From contig CAVPCZ010000003.1 of assembly GCA_963702445.1 (NCBI GenBank), positions 310,001-374,000 on the forward strand: DNA of 64,000 nucleotides, given 5' to 3'. This document shows positions 25,678 through 34,365 of the stretch, piece after piece; the stretch's first letter is position 1; each line of letters begins with the position of its first letter. Source of the DNA: CAVPCZ01 sp963702445 (GTDB taxonomy: Bacteria > Bacteroidota > Ignavibacteria > UBA10030 > UBA6906). The notes beneath the pieces are model-generated. The model had not been told where the DNA came from, made no database searches, and saw only the letters and a program-made list of their open reading frames with translations. The position numbers and the translations under genes were made by a program.

Positions 25678-28021
25678 AGGCGTTGTTCAAAACCTCCTTG
25701 TTTACCACCACGGGGTGCTCCTGCCGGATGCGTCCCAGCCACTCTGTTTCCAGGCGTTTTGATTCATAATCCTGGAACGCGCTTGATACTTCAGCTCCCG
25801 CTTCTTCAAAGGACTTCTCCCGTGCCGGTTCACGCCGGTCCAGGCGGACAAGGGAATACCCCACCTTATAGAAGAAGGGAGCTGATGTGGTGCCCGGAGC
25901 AAGAGAGTCCGCCCGGCGCGCACGATCATCGGCTGAGGGGGCCAGCACCGAGTGTTCGATCTGACTGATCACCAGTGGTTGGCGGCCCAGGATCTGAATG
26001 TCCACCCGTCGTGTCGTCCCCGCGGAGTCCCTGCCGCGTATCAGCTTTTGCGGACGCGTTTCGGAGAGCAGGCGATCGGCGGTGATGCCGGGGGTTCTGA
26101 GGAGCAATTTCCTGAGTGCATCCATCCGCTGGCGGGCCAGTTTTTCGTTCTGGTTTTTGCGCGATCCGGTGTCCGGATAGGCAATCAGCATCGCCTTGAG
26201 TCCGGGATCCTGTGTAAGAGCGGCGCTGATCTCGCTGCAGGTGTTTTTCGCCTCCGCCTGCAGCGCAGCCTTGCCGCGTGCGAAGCCCACCGCGTACTGC
26301 ACGGGCTCCTTCATCCTCACGGAATCCTCATAGGCCACCTGTTCGAAGCTCTTCCCCTCGTCCACCCTGGCGCGTATCTTCTGTGCCTGTGCCTCGGATG
26401 CCGCACGGATTTCCGTGAACATCACCCGATCGGGATACGTGAACTTCTCCCGGTGCGCCGCGAAATAGATGCGCAAAAGAGAATCGCTGGTGGTGACCTT
26501 GTTCCAGACCTGTTCCTGTTCCACCTGGTACAGGAGGATCCCCTCGCGGTATTCGCGGAGGATACCGGCGAAGGCAGGGTCCTGCCGCTCAAGGATGTCG
26601 GATTTTGCGGCAAAGATCAGCTGCTCGGCAATCTTGTCCAGGGCGGGCCGGAGCGACGCCGGATTGAGGGACAGGCTGGACCATTCGAGACGCGATTTGA
26701 TCATGGAGATGACGGTGTCAACCGTCACCGCTGCTCCCCCGACATGGAACATCGCCGTTCGCCCGAATGCGGGGGAGATTCCCGCCGTCCAGGCGCTGTC
26801 CCGTGTCGTCCCGGTGGAATCGAATGCTCCCAGAAAGGCGGTGACCACGGAATCATGGCGAACGAACTGCACTTCACGTTTCGTACGTTCAAGCATGGTT
26901 GCGTATTCTTCCTGGAACCGTTGCTGCTGAAACAGATTCTGCAGGTCCTGTCTGCTTTCGCTGAATGTTTTCGGCGGCCGTGTTTCATAACACTTGATGA
27001 TGTGGTATCCGTAGACTGTGCGGACAACGGGGGAAACCTGGCCGGGACGCAGCTGGATGGCTACCTCGTCGAACGGTTGCGGCCAGCGTCCGCGCGTGAA
27101 CCATCCGAGATCGCCACCGCGACCGGAGGAACCGCCGTCACCGGAATTGCGCACGGCGAGTTCGGCGAAATCGATTCCGCGTGTCAGACTGTCATTGACG
27201 GCGACAATTTTCGCGTATGCCTCCGCCGTGTCCTCGGGGGAGGGGGTCTGACTGGGGAACCGGATCATGATGTGGCTGGCGTGGACCTCGCCCGGAGCGG
27301 GCTTGCGGTCCGTGACTTTGATGACGTGAAGGCCGAAGCGCGTGCGGACGGGTGTGGGGGTGATCTCGCCGGTCTTCAGTGCATAGACGGCGTCTTCGAA
27401 TTCCGGCACCATACGTCCGACCGAGAAGTAGTAGAGATCGCCCTTGTTCTGTTGTGCGCTGGGATCCTGCGAGAAGCTCATGGCCAGCTGGCCGAAATCC
27501 TTTCCCGCCTTCGCTTCCTTGATAATGTCCTGTGCCTGAGCGAGGACGGTTGCGGAGTCATCCGCTGTGGCGCCCGCTCGGTAGGTCAGCAGGATGTGGC
27601 TGGCACGGAGTTCCTCCATGCTGCGGTCATACAGTTTCCGCACCCCGGGGGATACCAGCTCCCGTTCCGTGAGATAGGACGACGCCAGACTCCCCTTCAC
27701 CTGCTGAATCTCCCCGAGGAGTTCCGGTCGCCGGTCGAGTCCCTGCTGGTATGCATCGGCCAGCTTCAGGCGGTATTTCAGCATCAGCTCGAGAAACCGC
27801 TCGCGATCCTCCATGGATGCCGCTTTGGCCGTATCCGCGTTCCCATTGCTCTTGATATAGAGCTTCTCATAGTCATCAAGAGTGATGGGCGCCTTGCCGA
27901 TGGTGGCCACGACTGCTTCCTTGGAACCCGACGAGCAGCCGGGGGTAAGCAGGGACATGCCGCCCAGAAAGGCGAAAAGGGGCATCAGGGAAGAGCAAAA
28001 TGCAGGGTTTTTCCGTCTCAC
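25661..28021 (-). CDS. Large peptidyl-prolyl isomerase with inserted OmpA-like domain
   Basis: Predicted exported folding factor of 786 residues. GTG 28021 is chosen: a GGAG lies 8 bases upstream and it gives a signal sequence ending TPGCSSG (a deviant lipobox). The frame stays open upstream with no sensible product. Parvulin domain 1 spans about residues 136-237 and domain 2 about 247-347. A third parvulin-like region begins around VMFTEIRAASEAQAQKIR and resumes near FYKVGYSLVRLDRREPA. Between these halves, about residues 595-678, lies an OmpA-like segment (DPGLKAMLIAYPDTG, NEKLARQRMDALRKLL, TTRRVDIQIL), suggesting peptidoglycan anchoring. It is first in the PPIase-PPIase-surA-moxR-vWA operon. 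Confidence 0.85.
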   Translation of the reverse strand: MRRKNPAFCSSLMPLFAFLGGMSLLTPGCSSGSKEAVVATIGKAPITLDDYEKLYIKSNGNADTAKAASMEDRERFLELMLKYRLKLADAYQQGLDRRPELLGEIQQVKGSLASSYLTERELVSPGVRKLYDRSMEELRASHILLTYRAGATADDSATVLAQAQDIIKEAKAGKDFGQLAMSFSQDPSAQQNKGDLYYFSVGRMVPEFEDAVYALKTGEITPTPVRTRFGLHVIKVTDRKPAPGEVHASHIMIRFPSQTPSPEDTAEAYAKIVAVNDSLTRGIDFAELAVRNSGDGGSSGRGGDLGWFTRGRWPQPFDEVAIQLRPGQVSPVVRTVYGYHIIKCYETRPPKTFSESRQDLQNLFQQQRFQEEYATMLERTKREVQFVRHDSVVTAFLGAFDSTGTTRDSAWTAGISPAFGRTAMFHVGGAAVTVDTVISMIKSRLEWSSLSLNPASLRPALDKIAEQLIFAAKSDILERQDPAFAGILREYREGILLYQVEQEQVWNKVTTSDSLLRIYFAAHREKFTYPDRVMFTEIRAASEAQAQKIRARVDEGKSFEQVAYEDSVRMKEPVQYAVGFARGKAALQAEAKNTCSEISAALTQDPGLKAMLIAYPDTGSRKNQNEKLARQRMDALRKLLLRTPGITADRLLSETRPQKLIRGRDSAGTTRRVDIQILGRQPLVISQIEHSVLAPSADDRARRADSLAPGTTSAPFFYKVGYSLVRLDRREPAREKSFEEAGAEVSSAFQDYESKRLETEWLGRIRQEHPVVVNKEVLNNAFAPAK

Positions 28022-28142
28022 GGCCGTACTCCATAATTGATCCTGGTATTCATTGAGGGCTGCCGCCGCAGCACGGTGGTTGCCCCCTAGGCAGAACATA
28101 AGTCTACAGAAAAGGCGGCTCAATTTCAAGAACAGGGCGGGA

Positions 28143-29384
28143 TTACAGGCGGCGCAGCGCTCTCCGGAAATCCTCCTGCAGATCCTCAATCCCCTCCACG
28201 CCGGTGGAAATCCGGATCATGCCCGGTGTGACGCCGTGCCGTCGGAGTTCAGCGGCGGTCATTCCCACATGTGAAGAAAGGACGGGAATACTCACCAGGG
28301 TTTCCGCGCCGCCCAGAGACATGGCATTCACTGCAACACGCAGTGCGTCGCACACCCGTATGGCATTGCGCACGCCGCCGCCGACCTCAATCGTTACCAT
28401 GCCTCCATATCCCCGTCCACCGGCATCCACCATCTGCCTCCGGGCGACGGCATGATCCGGATGCGAAGGGAGACCCGGGTAGAAGACCCGGACAACCTTC
28501 GGATGACGCTCGAGAAACCCGGCCAGTTGCAGGGCATTGGTGTTCTGGCGCTCCACACGGAGGGTAAGGGTCTTCAGGCTGCGCAGGAGGAGGAACGCGG
28601 CGAAGGGGTCGGCGCATCCGCCGTAATACTTCATCTGATGATGGGTTTCAGCGACAAACGTCCGGCTTCCGGCGACGACGCCCGCGATGATGTCGGAATG
28701 GCCGCCGAGATACTTCGTTGCGCTTTCAATCACCACGTCCGCGCCCAGCGCGAAGGGATGCTGGTTCAGGCTGGTGGCGAAGGTGTTATCCACGACAATG
28801 GTGATCGCGTGACGCACGCGGCGTTCCGCGGCCCGCACCGCACGCACCAGCGGCACGATGTCCACAATGCGCAGTGCCGGGTTGGTGGGGGTCTCCAGGT
28901 ACACGAGACGGGTGTGCCTGTCAATGAGTGCAGCCACGCTCTCCGGGCGGTCCGGGCGCAGATACCGCACGCCGATCCGGTGACGGGGGAGAATGTCCCG
29001 GAAGAACCGGTAGGTTCCTCCATACAGCGAGGGCGAACTGATCACGTTGTCTCCGGACCGGGCCAGAGCCAGCAGGGATGAAGAGATGGCGGCCATGCCC
29101 GAGGACAGGAGGAGGGCTTTCTCCGCGCCCATGATCAGTGCGAGCCGTTCTTCCGCCTGACGTACGGTGGGGTTATGATACCGGGTATACACGTACACAT
29201 CAGGATCTCCGCCGGCATATCGTATGGCGTCCTGTGAATTCCGGAACCTGTATGTCGAGGTTTGAACAATGGGCGGCGCCACCGGCCCCTGGTATGCGTA
29301 GAGCTCATTGCCGTGGATTGCGCGTGTGGCGACGCTGCGGGCGGCACTGGATGATGGACGGCGCATAGGAAACTCCCGGGTCAT
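28143..29384 (-). CDS. Trans-sulfuration PLP enzyme (cystathionine gamma-synthase/lyase family)
   Basis: Cys/Met-metabolism PLP-dependent enzyme of 413 residues. Seen are YTRYHNPTVRQAEERLA, the SSGMAAI turn, DNTFATSLNQHPFALGADVV, the PLP-Lys motif ESATKYLGGHSD (about residue 215), and the C-terminal GVEGIEDLQEDFRRAL. The family includes cystathionine gamma-synthase, gamma-lyase, O-acetylhomoserine sulfhydrylase and methionine gamma-lyase; sequence alone does not settle which. The start ATG overlaps the stop of the NFACT gene as ATGA, implying coupled translation. A second ATG six codons in is possible. No other methionine genes are adjacent. Confidence 0.85.
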   Translation of the reverse strand: MTREFPMRRPSSSAARSVATRAIHGNELYAYQGPVAPPIVQTSTYRFRNSQDAIRYAGGDPDVYVYTRYHNPTVRQAEERLALIMGAEKALLLSSGMAAISSSLLALARSGDNVISSPSLYGGTYRFFRDILPRHRIGVRYLRPDRPESVAALIDRHTRLVYLETPTNPALRIVDIVPLVRAVRAAERRVRHAITIVVDNTFATSLNQHPFALGADVVIESATKYLGGHSDIIAGVVAGSRTFVAETHHQMKYYGGCADPFAAFLLLRSLKTLTLRVERQNTNALQLAGFLERHPKVVRVFYPGLPSHPDHAVARRQMVDAGGRGYGGMVTIEVGGGVRNAIRVCDALRVAVNAMSLGGAETLVSIPVLSSHVGMTAAELRRHGVTPGMIRISTGVEGIEDLQEDFRRALRRL

Positions 29385-31012
29385 TCGTTTGTGGGGGAGA
29401 GGGCGCCGGGCGGAAGGCCCGGCTCGACGATAAGGACTTCTTCACGCTGGAGCACCACCGATCCCGCTTTTGCACCTTTGGGCTTGTGCACATATTTGCG
29501 TTTTGTGACGGCGACGGGGACCAGTCGCGCCGTGCGCATCTTGCTGTAGTACGCGGCGATTGCGGCCGCCTGCTGCCGTGCGCGTTTACCCGGCGCACCG
29601 GAGGCAGAGGCGACCTTCAGGATGACGTGGGATCCCGGTGCGCCGCGCGCGTGAAACCAGAGATCTTCCGGACGGGCGTGGCGCAGGGTGAGTTCATCGT
29701 TTTCCTCGCTGCTTTTGCCGGCCCAGACTTCGAAGCCCCCCTCCACGGTAAATACGCGGAAACGAAGACGTTCTTCGTCCTGCCGGTCTCCCGCACCCGC
29801 CCGCTGCAACTGTTCATTGTTGCGTTTCATATACTCATTCAACTCCCGTCGGCTGTGCACATGCATGAGTTCGTCGAGGAGGGATTCCGTGCGCCGGACG
29901 GTGCCCGCGTACGCCTGCAGGCGCTCCTCGGCCAGCACTCGTGCCCGTCGCGCCCGTTTGGCCTTTTCAAAATACCGCTGTGCATTCTGAACGGCGGAGA
30001 GCGTCGGGATCAGCGGGATAACCTCCTCCGGGTGGTCTCCGCCGATCGCCACCTGGGAAACACCGTGCGGCACGGTATGGAGATGCTCCATCAGCAACGC
30101 CCCCCGCTGCTGATACAGACCGGCACGGTCGGCACCGTCCCGGTCTTCCTCCATGGCAGCCATGCTGCGCCGGAGCCGTTCCAGGCGATGTGCGAGTGCC
30201 GTCTGCTGCCGCTGCTTTTCGGTGAGATATGTTTCGGACGTGCGCGCCCGGACGTAGAACGCATGCAGGGCGTCCTGAATATTCTCGAACTGCAATTCAC
30301 GGGCGGCGGCGACATGGTGGAGCGGACAGAGCGAAAAATGGAGCGGGGCATCCTCCGGGTCGAGCAGCACACGCGGAGGAGCCAGCGTCAGTTCGTGCAC
30401 AAGCTCATCGAGCGCGCCACACACCTGTTGCAGCGCTTCAGGTCCGGCCTCATTAACGGTTGCGTCGACAGCACGTCCGCTGCGAAACACCCCTTCGCGC
30501 CTCAGCACAGCCGGAAGCTGCGGAAAGAGGCGCTGGAGAGCCGTGGCCAAGAGCATTCCGGGCGGCATATTCCCGGAGGGGGTGCCCGTACCGGTTCCGG
30601 GAGCCGGCCGGGATGCGGGTGGGGCAAAGTTCGATCCGGTGAGTTCCCGTGCGTGCTTGAACGCATCCAGAATGACGGATGAAGGGTCAAGCAGCAACGC
30701 ATTGCTGCGCGCGCCGAAGAAAAGGATCTGGAGCGAGCTGCCGTCGGTGAATGCGATCCGGAGAATCCTGTCTGAAGGTGACATGCCGGCCGACAGGACC
30801 GTCTTCCCGATGCATTCGGGAAAAATATCCGCGGAATTCTTCCGGGCCCTCGCCATTGCCGGGTGCAGGAAGCAGGTATTCAGCCGCTGCGCACACGACA
30901 CCAGCAGATCGGGGCCCCGCTCGCCGAATGAGAGCACGAACTCATCACGCTCCTGGGAATAGACTTCCGAGACGGAGAGCCCGGGGAGGCGTTCTTGCGA
31001 GACCGGAAGCAA
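29381..31012 (-). CDS. NFACT-family ribosome quality control protein (RqcH-like), probable 5' frameshift
   Basis: RqcH/NFACT proteins bind obstructed 50S subunits and add C-terminal alanine tails to stalled peptides. The 543 visible residues include NFACT-N with SPSDRILRIAF (the conserved Asp-Arg), coiled coils in the middle, and NFACT-R (LTLRHARPEDLWFHARGAPG; RKYVHKPKGAKAG). From the TTG at 31012 the protein lacks the first helix. That helix, MHSAYHTLFR, is encoded from an ATG at 31043 in another frame. Removing one base near 31013-31022 joins the two frames into a normal N-terminus. A sequencing indel or a real mutation is likely. The downstream metB-like gene overlaps by 4 bp. Confidence 0.85.
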   Translation of the reverse strand: MLPVSQERLPGLSVSEVYSQERDEFVLSFGERGPDLLVSCAQRLNTCFLHPAMARARKNSADIFPECIGKTVLSAGMSPSDRILRIAFTDGSSLQILFFGARSNALLLDPSSVILDAFKHARELTGSNFAPPASRPAPGTGTGTPSGNMPPGMLLATALQRLFPQLPAVLRREGVFRSGRAVDATVNEAGPEALQQVCGALDELVHELTLAPPRVLLDPEDAPLHFSLCPLHHVAAARELQFENIQDALHAFYVRARTSETYLTEKQRQQTALAHRLERLRRSMAAMEEDRDGADRAGLYQQRGALLMEHLHTVPHGVSQVAIGGDHPEEVIPLIPTLSAVQNAQRYFEKAKRARRARVLAEERLQAYAGTVRRTESLLDELMHVHSRRELNEYMKRNNEQLQRAGAGDRQDEERLRFRVFTVEGGFEVWAGKSSEENDELTLRHARPEDLWFHARGAPGSHVILKVASASGAPGKRARQQAAAIAAYYSKMRTARLVPVAVTKRKYVHKPKGAKAGSVVLQREEVLIVEPGLPPGALSPTNE

Positions 31013-31043
31013 CGCGGAAAAGGGTGTGGTAGGCAGAGTGCAT

Positions 31044-31268
31044 GGTGTTGTTCACAATATACCGAAAAGCGCGTTATTTTACAATTTTTCGCGGTTTTTG
31101 TGTGGATAGCTTGTGGATTACTTCCGGGAGGGATCTGCCGGGGTGCTCTTCCGCCGGCAGGCAGGATCGTGGAGGGAGGCAGAGAGAGCGGGCCTGTCCT
31201 GGTTTTGTTGCAATTGCTGGCATTATTTCGTACTTTTTCATTCCTAAGCACATTTCCGAACGTGTCCC
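31044..31268. promoter_or_regulatory. Divergent NFACT-yicC spacer with a DnaA-box-like pair
   Basis: This 225-bp divergent promoter region contains TGTGGATAG (31101-31109) and TGTGGATTA (31112-31120). These are two one-mismatch DnaA boxes in the same orientation, 11 bp apart, matching the phasing of the box pair upstream of dnaA. TATATT lies about 15 bp upstream of the ATG at 31043 and could be its -10 element. A weak candidate for yicC is TTGCAA (31208-31213), a 17-bp spacer, then TACTTT. DnaA control is an inference. Confidence 0.5.
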
Positions 31269-32147
31269 ATGGTCACAAGCATGACGGGGTACGGACGGGG
31301 CGAGGTGACATCCGGTGATCTGACGGTCGCAGTTGAGCTGCGCAGCGTGAACAGCCGGTTTCTGGAGGTGTCATCCCGTCTGCCCCGTTCATTGGCCCTT
31401 CGCGAAAACGAAATCAAAGAGATCATCCGCCGGACAATTGTCCGGGGGAAGATCGGTGTTGTCGTGTCTTCCGATCGCGGCAATGGCGATGCGGTGACGC
31501 TCAAGATCAATCAGACCGCAGCGCGTGCATACTACCGTCTCCTTAACGACCTGCGCAAAACGCTGAAGATGCGGGAAACAGTCAAGCTTCAACATTTGCT
31601 CCAATTTTCAGAGATCCTGAAGCAGGGAGAAGAAACCCCGTCCGATGAAAAGGAATGGGACGCAACCCGGGTGGCGCTTGAGGCGGCGGTGGCCGACCTC
31701 CAGTCCATGCGGCGGAAAGAGGGCGGGGAGCTGGAGAATGATTTCCGTACGCGGATCGCCCTCATTGAACAGCGCTTGAGCGTTGTGGGACAGTTGTCCA
31801 TGGCGCAGGTTCCACGCGAACGGGAGCGGTTGAAGGAACGCATCCGGCAGTTGCTCGATGGCGAGCCGCACGATGACGGGCGCCTGGAGATGGAGATTGC
31901 ATTGCTGGCCGACCGGCTGGATGTCACCGAGGAATGTGTCCGCTTCAGAAGTCACAACAAGTTTTTCCTTGAAGCGCTTGAGGCGGGTGACGCTGCCGGG
32001 CGCCGGTTGAATTTCCTCGTCCAGGAGATGAACCGGGAGGCCAACACGATCGGATCCAAGTCGAGTGCGCAGGAGATTGCTCATCTGGTGGTGGGCATCA
32101 AGGAGGAGTTGGAAAGGATCCGGGAGCAGGTGCAGAACATCGAATAA
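31269..32147 (+). CDS. YicC-family endoribonuclease
   Basis: The 292 residues begin with the family hallmark SMTGYGRGEV and continue AVELRSVNSRFLEVSSRLPRSL. The C-terminal DUF1732 region includes DRLDVTEECVRFRSH, GRRLNFLVQEMNREANTIGSKS and IVGIKEELERIREQVQNIE-type helices. YicC proteins are metal-dependent endoribonucleases. The gene is upstream of gmk and rpoZ, its usual context, with a 15-bp gap to gmk. Confidence 0.93.
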   Translation: MVTSMTGYGRGEVTSGDLTVAVELRSVNSRFLEVSSRLPRSLALRENEIKEIIRRTIVRGKIGVVVSSDRGNGDAVTLKINQTAARAYYRLLNDLRKTLKMRETVKLQHLLQFSEILKQGEETPSDEKEWDATRVALEAAVADLQSMRRKEGGELENDFRTRIALIEQRLSVVGQLSMAQVPRERERLKERIRQLLDGEPHDDGRLEMEIALLADRLDVTEECVRFRSHNKFFLEALEAGDAAGRRLNFLVQEMNREANTIGSKSSAQEIAHLVVGIKEELERIREQVQNIE

Positions 32148-32162
32148 TGCAGGGGCTGGCCG

Positions 32163-32744
32163 GTGCCCGAGAACATGCCCGTCCGCGGGAAGATCATCGT
32201 GATTGCCGCACCGAGCGGCGCCGGGAAGACCAGCATTGCACGGGAGATCCTGAGGCGGAATCCGTCGCTCTGTTTTTCGGTGTCGGCGACAACCCGGCCG
32301 AAACGCGCCGGCGAGACGGACGGCAAAGACTATTTTTTTCTGAAACACGAAGTCTTCATGGAGCGCGTCGCCCGTGGAGACTTTGTGGAGTGGGAAGAGA
32401 TCTACGGCAACTGCTACGGCACCCTCGAGAGCGAGGTGGACGCAACCAGAGCGCGGGGAAAGCACTTGCTGTTTGATGTGGATGTCAAAGGGGCGTTGTC
32501 GATCAAACGCCGGTACCCCGAAGCGCTGCTGATTTTCATCCAGCCGCCCTCGCTGGAGGTGCTGGAGCAACGCCTGCGGGACCGGCTCACCGAAAATGCA
32601 GCCGCTCTGGAGCGGCGCCTCGCACGGGTTCCCATGGAATTGGCCCGGGCGCCGCTGTTCGATCACCGGGTAACCAACGATGTGCTGGACCGGGCGATCG
32701 AGGAAGTGCAAACGATTGTAGAACATCACCTGCAGCAGTCATAA
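32163..32744 (+). CDS. gmk: Guanylate kinase
   Basis: Phosphorylates GMP to GDP. The 193 residues contain the P-loop IAAPSGAGKTSIAREIL, the SVSATTRPKRAGETDGKDYFF GMP-binding stretch, VEWEEIYGNCYGT and the C-terminal DxAIEEVQTIV helix. GTG 32163 has AGGGG upstream; an ATG four codons later (32175) is an alternative start. It lies between yicC and rpoZ in a conserved cluster. Confidence 0.96.
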   Translation: MPENMPVRGKIIVIAAPSGAGKTSIAREILRRNPSLCFSVSATTRPKRAGETDGKDYFFLKHEVFMERVARGDFVEWEEIYGNCYGTLESEVDATRARGKHLLFDVDVKGALSIKRRYPEALLIFIQPPSLEVLEQRLRDRLTENAAALERRLARVPMELARAPLFDHRVTNDVLDRAIEEVQTIVEHHLQQS

Positions 32745-32758
32745 CGAAAGGGACGGAT

Positions 32759-33106
32759 ATGCCGTTGAAGCCGATCGATCTTGAGTACTTCAACCAGGAA
32801 GGGAAGAATGTCCATGAATGCATCGTGGCTGCCTCCAAACGGGCGCGCCAGATCAACGAGGACATCAAAATCGAGTTCAATCAGCGGATCGAGTTGATCA
32901 CGACGAAAACCGAGACCGAGGGGGAAGAAAACGAGGTCAATCCCGATCAGCTCCGGATCAGCCTCGAATTCGAAAAGCGGGCAAAGCCCGCCGACACCGC
33001 ACTCGGCGAGTTGATGGAAAGCCGTCTGGACTGGCGCTACAAGGAAAAGGAAGAGATTGTCCTGCCGAAGGAAGAGGATGTGACCGAAGAAGAGGAAGAG
33101 GCGTAG
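32759..33106 (+). CDS. rpoZ: RNA polymerase omega subunit
   Basis: The 115-residue protein starts MPLKPIDLEYFNQEGKNVHECIVAASKRARQIN, the Rpb6/omega helix that grips the beta-prime C-terminus, in the FCB-group form with a long middle section. The C-terminus is strongly acidic (DVTEEEEEA). AAAGGGA lies before the ATG. It sits 14 bp after gmk and 14 bp before coaBC. Confidence 0.88.
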   Translation: MPLKPIDLEYFNQEGKNVHECIVAASKRARQINEDIKIEFNQRIELITTKTETEGEENEVNPDQLRISLEFEKRAKPADTALGELMESRLDWRYKEKEEIVLPKEEDVTEEEEEA

Positions 33107-33120
33107 CGCGGGGAACCGAC

Positions 33121-34344
33121 GTGCTCAAAGGGAAACACATTCTCCTGGGGGTGACGGGAGGGATTGCCGCATACAAGAGCGCTCTCCTGGTGCGGGAGTT
33201 CGTTCGTGCCGGCGCCGAGGTACAGGTGATCATGACGCGCGCGGCGGCGCAATTTGTCACGCCGCTCACCTTCGGCACCCTGTCGCAGCGCGAGGTGGTG
33301 ATGGACATGTATCCGGACCACCCGGGCGAAAGCGCAGGCTCGTGGACGCGGCACATCGAACTGGCCCTCTGGGGGGAGGTGATGGTCATTGCGCCCGCCA
33401 CCGCAAACACCGTCGCAAAAATCGTTCACGGGCTGGCCGACAATTTCCTTACATCACTCGTGCTTGCTCTCCGCTGTCCGCTGGCGGTGGCGCCGGCGAT
33501 GGATGTGGATATGTACCGCAATCCCGTCACGCAGCAGAACATCGGCCTCTTGCGCCGGCGCGGGGTCACCATTATCGAACCCGACACGGGTGAACTTGCG
33601 AGCGGATTATCGGGTCCCGGACGCCTTCCCGATCCGGCGGTCATTGTCGAAGCCGTTTGCGGCATCCTTGCAGGGGGGATGAAGGATTTTGCGGGGAAGA
33701 AGGTGCTCGTGACTGCGGGACCGACGCACGAACCGCTTGATCCCGTCCGCTATCTCGGAAATCGTTCTTCGGGCAAGATGGGGTTTTCGATCGCCCGTGC
33801 CGCTGCGCAACGCGGAGCGGAGGTCACCCTCATTGCCGGGCCCGTTGTTCTTCCCACGCCACCGCATGTACACCGTATTGATGTAACGACCGCCCGGGAG
33901 ATGCACGAGGCTGTCCTCCCGGCATTCACCACGACGGATGTTCTCATCATGGCGGCGGCCGTGGCGGATTTTGCCCCGGTACAGATGGCACCGCAGAAAA
34001 TCAAGCGCGAAACCCTGACCGGCGATTCATTCAATATTGCCTGCGCCAGGAATCCCGATATCCTCCGCAGCGCCGCGGATCGCAAGGCCTCGCAGGTCCT
34101 GGTGGGCTTCGCCCTCGAAACCACCAACGACATTGAACATGCCCGGCGAAAACTCACGGCGAAAGGTCTGGACCTGATTGTGGCTAACAACCCGACCGAG
34201 GAAGGCGCGGGCTTTGGCAGCGATACCAACGTCGTTACGCTCATCACTCCCGACGGCCGTGCCGACCGTCTTCCGCGACAGACCAAATTCGACGTCGCCA
34301 ACGTTATCCTGGACCGCATCTTGCCGATGTTGCGATCGTCCTGA
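33121..34344 (+). CDS. coaBC: Phosphopantothenoylcysteine decarboxylase / phosphopantothenate-cysteine ligase
   Basis: Two steps of coenzyme A synthesis from 4'-phosphopantothenate. The 407 residues start at GTG 33121 (GGGGAA upstream): VLKGKHILLGVTGGIAAYKS begins the FMN-binding CoaC half, with the active-site His in WTRHIELALW and the PAMDVDMY segment. The CoaB half begins KKVLVTAGPTHEPLDPVRYLGNRSSGKMG. The flap that carries a catalytic Cys in E. coli (ACG) reads LASGLSGPGRL here, with Ser in that place. The family fit is otherwise complete. Confidence 0.95.
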   Translation: MLKGKHILLGVTGGIAAYKSALLVREFVRAGAEVQVIMTRAAAQFVTPLTFGTLSQREVVMDMYPDHPGESAGSWTRHIELALWGEVMVIAPATANTVAKIVHGLADNFLTSLVLALRCPLAVAPAMDVDMYRNPVTQQNIGLLRRRGVTIIEPDTGELASGLSGPGRLPDPAVIVEAVCGILAGGMKDFAGKKVLVTAGPTHEPLDPVRYLGNRSSGKMGFSIARAAAQRGAEVTLIAGPVVLPTPPHVHRIDVTTAREMHEAVLPAFTTTDVLIMAAAVADFAPVQMAPQKIKRETLTGDSFNIACARNPDILRSAADRKASQVLVGFALETTNDIEHARRKLTAKGLDLIVANNPTEEGAGFGSDTNVVTLITPDGRADRLPRQTKFDVANVILDRILPMLRSS

Positions 34345-34365
34345 AACAACCGGGCGGAGCACCAC

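Noticed and set aside
25952..28036. Long rightward open frame opposite the large PPIase gene
   Set aside because: Frame shadow of the PPIase; its translation has no family features and no ribosome site.
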